Positions 9,654 to 15,944 of a stretch of DNA of 64,000 nucleotides are shown piece after piece. Numbering within the stretch: position 1 is the stretch's first letter; each line of letters starts with the position of its first letter. Source of the DNA: JACPUW01 sp049115495 (GTDB lineage: Bacteria; Bacteroidota; Bacteroidia; CAILMK01; JACPUW01); contig JAGDZV010000012.1 in the NCBI GenBank assembly GCA_049115495.1, positions 1 to 64,000 of the forward strand, given 5' to 3'. The notes under the pieces are model-generated. The model saw only the letters and a program-made list of their open reading frames with translations. It was not told the origin of the DNA and made no database searches. The position numbers and the translations under genes are program-made.

Positions 9654-10016
9654 ATGAGGATGATTTTACTTACCGCTATTAGTGGTGTGCTGCTATTTAT
9701 ATCTGGCTGTGCTGAGAATGAATTTAGCCCAGAACCAAATGCGGTGGTGATAGGAGAAAAAGAAGGGTGTGGATGGTTAATACAATATCTTGTAGTTCCT
9801 GAAGATTTACCACCAAGTGCAGAACACACTTATTGGACACCTAATTTAAGAAAACTCTACAGAGAAGAAGGTAAACGTTTAATACTACAAGCAAGAGCAG
9901 CTACAGATGCTGAATTGGTTACTTGTGAGTCAGCCAAAGAAAAAGGTTACGAGCAGATTGTAATTGTAAACGCTGTTCAATACAGTAATACAGGCGTTTA
10001 TCATAACAATCAATAG
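9654..10016 (+). CDS. Small lipoprotein, CGWLI-motif paralogue 2
   Basis: An upstream in-frame codon at 9555 overlaps the preceding gene, but the ATG at 9654 gives a proper lipoprotein signal peptide (MRMILLTAISGVLLFISGC, lipid Cys at 19). The mature domain repeats the paralogue signature PNAVVIGEKEGCGWLIQY and then LPPSAEHTYWTPNL, matching LPESEDNTYIAVNL in paralogue 1. It also has a second conserved Cys (VTCES against IACTA). The 40 bases between the two genes contain a separate -7-like element. The function is unknown; a surface or periplasmic small lipoprotein is the only safe statement. It ends 15 bases from the convergent kinase gene, with no hairpin between them. Confidence 0.78.
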   Translation: MRMILLTAISGVLLFISGCAENEFSPEPNAVVIGEKEGCGWLIQYLVVPEDLPPSAEHTYWTPNLRKLYREEGKRLILQARAATDAELVTCESAKEKGYEQIVIVNAVQYSNTGVYHNNQ

Positions 10017-10031
10017 TGTAGCTAATCTCTT

Positions 10032-10970
10032 CTAAAGTTCTCCATTGGGAAACGACAGGTGGAAAGTAGTTCCAAAATCCAATTGAGATTCTACTGATAT
10101 TGAACCGTGATTTAGGTCAACATGAGACTTCACAAGTTTAAGACCTATACCAAATCCATCTTCATTATTGGTGCCTAATGTAGATTTATAGTTTTTATCG
10201 ACTAAAACTGACTCCAAGGTTTTCTTACTCATGCCTATGCCCTTGTCAGAAATTGAGAGCACTAATCGCCCGTTGTTATTTTGAGCGCTTATTTTAATTT
10301 CTCCGCCTTGTTTGCTGTATTTAATTGCGTTGTTTAAAATGTTCCTCAATATTATTGAAAATGAGTTTTTGTCAATCGCAATGTTGATTTCAGAAATTGA
10401 TTCTGTGTTTAAAGAGATGTTTTTACTCCTTAACTGACTTTCTATTGAGTTTATCTCGAATTTTATTAGTTCATCAAGTTTATGATGCTCAATATTGATT
10501 TTGGTCTCGTTAAATTGATTTTTGGCCCAAGTCAAAAGCTTGTCTACAGAAATGAGTGTATTATTAAATCGACGCTCAATTTTTTCTAATAGGTCTTCAT
10601 TGTGTTGCTCTTTTAGCAATTCAATTGAGCTTTTTGCCGAAGCCAGCGGAGACCTAACATCATGTGCAACTAACGATAACATTTGAATGTTATTCGCATT
10701 TTGAACCTTAAGTTTTCTATTTAATGAAATAAGTTCTTGGTTGGCTTTATTCAGTCTTTTGTTGAACGATACAATCCATTTGCCCACAAAAAAACTAACT
10801 ACTAAAGGGGCAAAAAAAGAGATAATAAAACCCAAAGCGCCGTCTTTTAGCGAAAGTGCAAAATACAGAGTGGTATAAATTATCTGTGAAGCAAGCACAG
10901 ATACAAAAACAACATTAAATACAGATTTGCTTAAGAATGCCTCAATTTTGTTTTTCATCACATTTTTCAA
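10032..10970 (-). CDS. Orphan membrane sensor histidine kinase
   Basis: A 312-residue kinase with two closely spaced membrane segments at about 17-40 and 46-68 and almost no periplasmic loop, so it probably senses within or close to the membrane. A short coiled linker (NKRLNKANQELISLNRKLK) leads to the H-box MLSLVAHDVRSPLAS with His103. The HATPase_c domain has N-box NILNNAIKYSKQGGE, G1 SDKGIGMS and G2 GFGIGLKLVKSHV. No response regulator gene is adjacent on either side, so its partner is elsewhere. The roughly 160 bases upstream, up to the epimerase gene, show no convincing promoter. Confidence 0.88.
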   Translation of the reverse strand: MKNVMKNKIEAFLSKSVFNVVFVSVLASQIIYTTLYFALSLKDGALGFIISFFAPLVVSFFVGKWIVSFNKRLNKANQELISLNRKLKVQNANNIQMLSLVAHDVRSPLASAKSSIELLKEQHNEDLLEKIERRFNNTLISVDKLLTWAKNQFNETKINIEHHKLDELIKFEINSIESQLRSKNISLNTESISEINIAIDKNSFSIILRNILNNAIKYSKQGGEIKISAQNNNGRLVLSISDKGIGMSKKTLESVLVDKNYKSTLGTNNEDGFGIGLKLVKSHVDLNHGSISVESQLDFGTTFHLSFPNGEL

Positions 10971-11130
10971 TATTTGAAAACAAAGCCTTAAAGCCTTTTT
11001 CAGAAATCATGCTACAATAATAGTAATAGCAGTGCTAAGTAGTATAGTTACAGCACTCGGACATATTTAGGCCCGCAAATAGTACCAACATTAATCAGAA
11101 AGTTTCTAGCTTTATGAACTTATATACATA

Positions 11131-11994
11131 TCAAGTAAGAATGCTAAATGAAAAGTTTTTTGAAGAACCAGGGTTAATGGTTATCATTAATTCCTTGTCA
11201 AGAAAGTTACCACCTGAATTAGCCCAATCGGCGCAACCAATCCAAGGCTCAAGGCATACGTAAGGTGCGTTTGGTTTTGCCCAAACCCCAAAATATGGCC
11301 AACCTTTAAAGTCCATTCCCACTAATTTTTCTCCTCTTTTATTTTCAATCGAAACATTTCTCGATTTCAGGTCTTTAAATACAAGGGCGTCGTCATTAAA
11401 TATTGTTTCAGACAAATGGATGGCATCACCTTGAATTACAGCTTGAGTTACACCGGTATAAAGCCCATTTTCATCAATAAAATGACGCTCTGAAGTTTCA
11501 TCGCGTTCAAACACCACTTTATAATCATTAAGCTGGTTTTCGTTATCAATATCTAAAGAAAATGCCGGATGACCGCCAATGGTGAAAGGCATGGCTATAT
11601 TATCATTGTTTTCAACCCTAAACTCGTTAATTAAAGTTTTGCCCTTTAGAGTATAAGTGGCCTTTAGGGTGAAATTGAATGGATATTGCTTTTGAGTAGC
11701 ATCATTCGCCTTGAACACAAAAGTGGCTGAAGCTTCTTCTTCTAAGATTTCATCGGGTTTTATGTCCTTTATAAAACCATGTCTTTTCATTTCAAATGTT
11801 GCCCCGTTAATTTGAGTTTTGCCATCTTTTAATTCGCCAACAATGGGAAATAAAATGGGTGCTTGACCTGTCCAAAATTTTGCATCACCCTGCCATAATA
11901 TTTCTCTTTTTTTGATCTTGTCAAAAATTGAAGTCAATTCGGCGCCTGTTTCATTAATTGCAACACTTAAATGCTCATTCTCTATCTTAATCAT
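11131..11994 (-). CDS. Aldose 1-epimerase family protein, LacX-like
   Basis: A mutarotase-fold enzyme of about 287 residues. The conserved patches are ILWQGDAKFWTGQAPILFPIVG near the N-terminus, RHGFIKD (first catalytic-type His), TIGGHPAFSL (second His) and VCLEPWIGCAD (the Glu patch). These are the hallmarks of the LacX-like branch of galactose mutarotase-related proteins, which act on the anomeric form of aldoses or sugar phosphates in the cytoplasm. The ATG at 11994 is preferred because MIKIENEHLSVAINETGAEL starts the fold; a longer start at 12021 adds nine residues and is possible. It is divergent from the ABC-F gene, with only about 75 bases between starts, and no sugar-catabolism genes are nearby. 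The substrate is unknown. Confidence 0.85.
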   Translation of the reverse strand: MIKIENEHLSVAINETGAELTSIFDKIKKREILWQGDAKFWTGQAPILFPIVGELKDGKTQINGATFEMKRHGFIKDIKPDEILEEEASATFVFKANDATQKQYPFNFTLKATYTLKGKTLINEFRVENNDNIAMPFTIGGHPAFSLDIDNENQLNDYKVVFERDETSERHFIDENGLYTGVTQAVIQGDAIHLSETIFNDDALVFKDLKSRNVSIENKRGEKLVGMDFKGWPYFGVWAKPNAPYVCLEPWIGCADWANSGGNFLDKELMITINPGSSKNFSFSILT

Positions 11995-12057
11995 GGTCAA
12001 GAAATTTTTCAAATTTAACAATAGCGCAAAGCAAATGTTCTAAGCGAATAATACCAA

Positions 12058-12065
12058 TATTTTTG
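12058..12065 (+). promoter_or_regulatory. -7 element directly ahead of ABC-F start (leaderless mRNA likely)
   Basis: TATTTTTG matches TAnnTTTG and is followed by C. The ATG at 12070 begins only four bases later, so transcription would start at or within a few bases of the start codon, giving a leaderless message. Confidence 0.55.
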
Positions 12066-12069
12066 CTGC

Positions 12070-14004
12070 ATGATCAACATAGGAGGAGTAACACTGGCCT
12101 TTGGCGGAAGAGCGCTTTTTGAGAACGTTAGTTTGTTTATTGACAAAAAAGACAAGATTGGACTGGTAGGAAGAAACGGGGCCGGAAAATCGTCGTTTTT
12201 TAAATTGATTTTGAAAGAATACAGTGCCGAAGGTGAAGTGGCACTACAGCCTGGAACCACTATTGGTCATTTAAAACAAGAGCTAGGTACCTTAAAAGGG
12301 CGAAGCATTTTTGAGGAAGCAAAAACTGCTTTTGAAGAGATAGCCCGAATTGAAAAACGCATAGATGAAATAAACTCAGAACTTCTGGCAAGAACCGATT
12401 ATGAAAACGAAGGATACCTTAAGCTCTGCGATGAGTTAGCGCAAGCCGAAGAGCGATTTGCTATGTTAGGTGGCGATCAAAGGGAAAAGAATATTGGTCA
12501 TATTCTGAGAGGCTTGGGTTTTAGCGAAAAAGAGTTTGATAGAGAAATATCAGAGTTTAGCGGTGGCTGGCAAATGCGGGTTGAGTTGGCTAAAATTCTG
12601 CTTCAAAAACCAGATTTAATTCTGCTTGATGAGCCTACCAACCATTTAGATATTGATTCCATTCAGTGGCTTGAAAAATTCTTGAAGAATTATCATGGCG
12701 CTGTGGTGCTTATTTCTCACGATAGGGAGTTTTTAGATGCGGTTACAAACCGTACGGTTGAGATTCAAAACAAGAAGTTTTACGATTATAATGTAGCCTA
12801 TACCAAATACAAAGAGCAGAGAGCCGAACGCATGGCAACCCTAATTGCAGCTGCCGAAAATCAGGCCAAAGAAATTGCACAGGCCGAGCGTTTTATTGAA
12901 CGATTTAAGGCTAAAGCTACAAAGGCTAAGCAAGCACAGAGTAAAATTAAGCAGCTTGAAAAAATTGAAAGAATAGAAGTTGATACAGAAGAAAATGTAG
13001 CGATGAACTTCTATTTTCCGCCTGCGCCAAGGGCAGGAACCATATTATTTGAAGGTAATGACCTAGCGAAAGCCTATGGACCTAAGCAAGTGCTTAGCAA
13101 GGTAAACTTTGAAATTGAGCGAGGCGATAAAATTGCTTTTGTAGGTAGAAATGGTATGGGTAAATCTACTTTGAGTAAAATTCTAATGGATACCCTTGAT
13201 TATGAAGGCGGCCTAAAAGAAGGTCACAACGTAATCAAAGGATATTTTGCTCAAGACAACATTGCTTCACTAAACCCAAAGCGTACTGCTTTTGAAACCA
13301 TTGACGATTTGGCCACTGGAGAAATGAGAACCAAAGTGCGCAACCTATTGGGTGCTTTTCTTTTTAGTGGGGAAGATGCTGATAAAAAAGTATCGGTGCT
13401 CAGTGGTGGAGAAAAATCAAGGCTTTCTTTGGCTAAATTAATACTTGAAAAGTATAATTTTTTAATGCTTGATGAGCCTACTAACCACCTTGATATGCAG
13501 AGTAAGGATATTCTCAAAGAAGCCTTGCTAAAGTTTGATGGAACTTATGTGGTGGTAAGTCACGACCGTGAATTTTTGCGCGGCTTGGCCACCAAAGTAT
13601 TTGAGTTTGTTGACGGAACAGTAAAAGTGCACTTGGGCGGAATTGATGAATATTTAGATAGAAAGGCTGCTGATTCAATTGAAGAAAGTATTGCCTACAC
13701 CAAAGGTGCCGAAGCAAAAACTGAAAAAGCAGCCAATAGTAAAGAAGAGTACTTGCGCAGAAAAGAACTAGGCAAGCAGGTAAATAAAATAGAGAAGAAA
13801 ATGAAATTGGTAGAAGGCGATATTGAGCTTCATGAAAAAATGCAGCGCGATATAGAAGCGAATATGGCCAAGCCAGAGTTTGCAAAAAATCCCGATCAAG
13901 AAAAAATATTCGCCAACTACGAAAAACTCAAAGAAAAAGTAGCCCGTTTTTATAATGAATGGGAACAACTAAGCGCCGAACTAGAAGAATTGAATGAAGG
14001 ATAG
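12070..14004 (+). CDS. ABC-F family ATPase (translation/ribosome-associated type)
   Basis: A 644-residue protein with two ABC cassettes and no membrane segments. Cassette 1 has Walker A GRNGAGKSS (about 34-42), signature FSGGWQMRVELAK and Walker B LILLDEPTNHLD. Cassette 2 has GRNGMGKST (about 359-367), LSGGEKSRLSLAK and LMLDEPTNHLD. A charged, helical interdomain linker of the ABC-F type lies at about 235-320 (KEQRAERMATLIAAAENQ), and a C-terminal coiled coil at about 560-640, as in Uup-like members. ABC-F proteins act on the ribosome or in DNA/RNA housekeeping rather than in transport. Whether this one is EttA-, Uup- or resistance-like cannot be decided by eye, but its broad housekeeping features and the C-terminal coiled coil favour Uup-like. 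It stands alone, divergent from the epimerase gene. Confidence 0.92.
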   Translation: MINIGGVTLAFGGRALFENVSLFIDKKDKIGLVGRNGAGKSSFFKLILKEYSAEGEVALQPGTTIGHLKQELGTLKGRSIFEEAKTAFEEIARIEKRIDEINSELLARTDYENEGYLKLCDELAQAEERFAMLGGDQREKNIGHILRGLGFSEKEFDREISEFSGGWQMRVELAKILLQKPDLILLDEPTNHLDIDSIQWLEKFLKNYHGAVVLISHDREFLDAVTNRTVEIQNKKFYDYNVAYTKYKEQRAERMATLIAAAENQAKEIAQAERFIERFKAKATKAKQAQSKIKQLEKIERIEVDTEENVAMNFYFPPAPRAGTILFEGNDLAKAYGPKQVLSKVNFEIERGDKIAFVGRNGMGKSTLSKILMDTLDYEGGLKEGHNVIKGYFAQDNIASLNPKRTAFETIDDLATGEMRTKVRNLLGAFLFSGEDADKKVSVLSGGEKSRLSLAKLILEKYNFLMLDEPTNHLDMQSKDILKEALLKFDGTYVVVSHDREFLRGLATKVFEFVDGTVKVHLGGIDEYLDRKAADSIEESIAYTKGAEAKTEKAANSKEEYLRRKELGKQVNKIEKKMKLVEGDIELHEKMQRDIEANMAKPEFAKNPDQEKIFANYEKLKEKVARFYNEWEQLSAELEELNEG

Positions 14005-14297
14005 GTCACTTTGTGTTTAAATCCAATGTTATTGAAATGTCCTTCTGAATTCATGATAAATCTTCGCAGTGTAGCTTTTGCACTATATGTTAGATGTTTT
14101 GTTTGGCTCTTTTTGGCATGTTTGTCAAGATACAATTCGTCTCTTTAGGGTATTGTTATTAAACTTTTGCTTGATATAAAGCGATTCCTCAAGTTAGTAT
14201 TTTTACGAAAGAGACAATAGATAATTCTTTTGGCATTATCTCATGCTGATGTCATCACAGAGACAATTGTTTTTATATCTAAAATCATTTTTAATTC

Positions 14298-14327
14298 TTG
14301 TTTATAAAATAAACTACTTTATATTTG
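14298..14327 (+). promoter_or_regulatory. Promoter of the 14.4-15.8 kb operon
   Basis: TTG at 14298-14300, a 19-base spacer and TATATTTG at 14320-14327 fit the Bacteroidota -33/-7 consensus. The predicted start of transcription is near 14332, giving a leader of about 70 bases. The spacer contains the first copy of the dyad GTTTAT-aaa-ATAAAC. Confidence 0.7.
14300..14314. promoter_or_regulatory. Candidate operator, dyad copy 1
   Basis: GTTTATAAAATAAAC reads as GTTTAT, AAA, ATAAAC: two 6-base arms with perfect dyad symmetry around a 3-base centre. It lies between the -33 and -7 elements, where a bound protein would block RNA polymerase. An identical copy lies at 14368-14382. Confidence 0.6.
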
Positions 14328-14367
14328 TCCTGGAATCGGAGCGATCCGGTTTTATTTTAACTTTTTA

Positions 14368-14382
14368 GTTTATAAAATAAAC
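14368..14382. promoter_or_regulatory. Candidate operator, dyad copy 2
   Basis: An exact second copy of the 15-base dyad GTTTATAAAATAAAC, 68 bases from the first centre to centre (6.5 helical turns) and 23 bases before the ATG at 14405. A looser similar stretch (GTTTTATTTTAAC) lies between them at about 14349-14361. The winged-helix protein encoded third in the operon is the obvious candidate binder (inference). Confidence 0.6.
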
Positions 14383-14404
14383 CAGTTTAAAACAACAACA
14401 AATC

Positions 14405-14923
14405 ATGAAATCCCTTAGTACAATCGTATTGGTTATTCTTATCTCCGCAATGGCTTTGAAAGAATCAAAAGCCCAATCAGGTTTTGGCGGACCTGCCTTA
14501 AAAATTTCTTCTTTTAGTGGGGGAACAGGTCTCTTAATGGGCGGTTTTGGTGCCGCAGGTTTTGGAAACTACTATTTTGGCGGTGGTGGTTTTGGATTAA
14601 CCAACCCATCTACAATTTCAAATCAATTTACCGACTTTGGATACGGCGGATTACTCTTAGGCTACAAAAATGAAATTGTAAACACACTTGGAATTTACGG
14701 GCAAAGTTTTATAGCCTGGGGCGGTGGAGAAGTAACAGATGGCACAGATTTTTCCGTATTTATGCTTGAACCAGAAGTTGGACTTTCGTTTAGCCCGAGC
14801 GCATTCTTCACTCTAAGAGCGGGTGCATCTCGCAGAATGGTAGTGCCAACAAGTGGTTCGATTACTGCTTCTGAAATTGCCGGAAACGCATTTGTTTTAT
14901 CATTCGTTTTCGGCCTGTATTAA
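14405..14923 (+). CDS. Secreted glycine-rich protein, probably outer-membrane beta-structure
   Basis: A 172-residue protein with a signal peptide (MKSLSTIVLVILISAMALKE..., cleavage near SKAQ). The mature part is rich in glycine and aromatics (FGGPALKIS, LLMGGFGAAGFGNYYFGGGG, FGLTNPS) with alternating patterns through to the terminal VLSFVFGLY, which ends in an aromatic residue as outer-membrane barrels often do. At about 148 mature residues it would be a very small barrel or a surface beta-sheet. I do not recognise the family. It is the first gene of a three-gene operon with a membrane protein and a winged-helix regulator, behind a promoter with two dyads, so its level is likely the main regulated output. 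Confidence 0.8.
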   Translation: MKSLSTIVLVILISAMALKESKAQSGFGGPALKISSFSGGTGLLMGGFGAAGFGNYYFGGGGFGLTNPSTISNQFTDFGYGGLLLGYKNEIVNTLGIYGQSFIAWGGGEVTDGTDFSVFMLEPEVGLSFSPSAFFTLRAGASRRMVVPTSGSITASEIAGNAFVLSFVFGLY

Positions 14924-14968
14924 TCACATTTTAATAACCTAACCAATCCTAAAATAAAGTAATAAATT

Positions 14969-15538
14969 ATGCAAGACAGAAATATAAAAAGTGAGCAAGA
15001 GAGTTTAGAGATAATTACAAGCATGATAAACCAAGCTAAAGGCAACGTGGGCAAAAACGCCGCGCATTACTTGCTTTGGGGTTGGTTAGGTTTAGCTGCC
15101 AGTATTAGTCAATTCATCCTATATCAAAATGATATATGGTGGCATTTTATAGGGTGGATCTTAATGGGACCAATTGGCGGCATAGGAGCATTTATACTAA
15201 TAAGAAGGGCTACCAAAACTAATGTTGGGCACATGGATAAGGTATTAGGCTATTTGTGGATGGCCTTTGGTTTTTCAATTCTCATTATTTTGGCCAATGG
15301 TTTTGTAATTGGATGGGGCAATGCCTATGTTTTCTTAATTATTCTAATTGGATTAGCCACTTTTGTTTCAGGTAAGGTACTTAAGTTTCATCCTTTGCAG
15401 TTTGGCGGTTGGTTTGCCTGGGCCATGAGCGGGGTGGCCATATATGCAGGTTTTGAATGGGCAATTATATCTATTGCATTAGTAATGGTAGTTTCATATC
15501 TTGTTCCCGGCTATCTTTTAAAGAAAAAGCATGGGTAA
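14969..15538 (+). CDS. Integral membrane protein, function unknown
   Basis: A 189-residue protein with a soluble N-terminal stretch of about 30 residues (MQDRNIKSEQESLEIITSMI) and then five or so hydrophobic segments (about 33-50, 58-76, 90-110, 113-130, 140-185), ending with a basic KKKHG tail. Membrane proteins of this style commonly precede a small winged-helix gene in Bacteroidota. Its stop overlaps the start of the regulator gene by 8 bases, so the two are translationally coupled. No transporter or enzyme motif is visible. A sensor or partner that controls the regulator is an inference from the coupling only. Confidence 0.82.
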   Translation: MQDRNIKSEQESLEIITSMINQAKGNVGKNAAHYLLWGWLGLAASISQFILYQNDIWWHFIGWILMGPIGGIGAFILIRRATKTNVGHMDKVLGYLWMAFGFSILIILANGFVIGWGNAYVFLIILIGLATFVSGKVLKFHPLQFGGWFAWAMSGVAIYAGFEWAIISIALVMVVSYLVPGYLLKKKHG

Positions 15539-15821
15539 GAAACTTGATCCATTATTACACAATGAGCTTCGCTTAGCAATCATGTCGCTGCTTATTAGCC
15601 TCGATAAAGCTGATTTTCCTCTTATCAAGGAAAAAACTGAAGCTACTTCAGGTAACATAAGTGTGCAAATACAAAAGCTAAAAGATGCCGGCTACATACA
15701 GGTTGAAAAGAAATTTAAAGACAATTATCCGCAAACGCTTTGTAAGCTTACTCCAAAAGGCATCAACGCCTTTGAAGCATATGTGGCGCAGCTGAAAAAG
15801 TTTTTAGGAGGAAATTTGTAG
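15531..15821 (+). CDS. Winged-helix transcriptional regulator (HTH_34/ArsR-MarR-like)
   Basis: A 96-residue single-domain DNA-binding protein: MGKKLDPLLHNELRLAIMSLL is helix 1, then KEKTEATSGNISVQIQKLKDAGYIQVEKKF forms the HTH and the wing, and TLCKLTPKGINAFEAYVAQLKKFL is the dimerisation end. This matches the winged-helix DNA-binding family usually labelled HTH_34, in which such short proteins act as repressors. It overlaps the upstream membrane-protein gene by 8 bases. The two identical dyads at the operon promoter are the natural candidates for its binding sites, which would make the operon autoregulated (inference). Confidence 0.88.
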   Translation: MGKKLDPLLHNELRLAIMSLLISLDKADFPLIKEKTEATSGNISVQIQKLKDAGYIQVEKKFKDNYPQTLCKLTPKGINAFEAYVAQLKKFLGGNL

Positions 15822-15888
15822 TCTTGGCTAGCAAATCAAATTATAGGCAGCGTATTTCATCTAATTCTGAAAGATAAAAGTAGCGGAA

Positions 15889-15920
15889 TTGCAACCTGCC
15901 CAACCTATTGAATAAATTTG
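15889..15920 (+). promoter_or_regulatory. Promoter of CHASE/PAS kinase gene
   Basis: TTG at 15889-15891, a 21-base spacer and TAAATTTG at 15913-15920. It lies 24 bases before the TTG start codon at 15945. Confidence 0.6.
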
Positions 15921-15944
15921 CCATTCAACAGGTAATCAAATGTT

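Larger units (their letters stand above)
14005..14404 (+). other. 400-base intergenic region with regulated promoter
   Basis: There is no credible gene here. The first 290 bases are AT-rich and without obvious structure; I see no strong terminator after the ABC-F gene. The last 105 bases hold the promoter and two identical dyads, listed separately. Confidence 0.7.
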
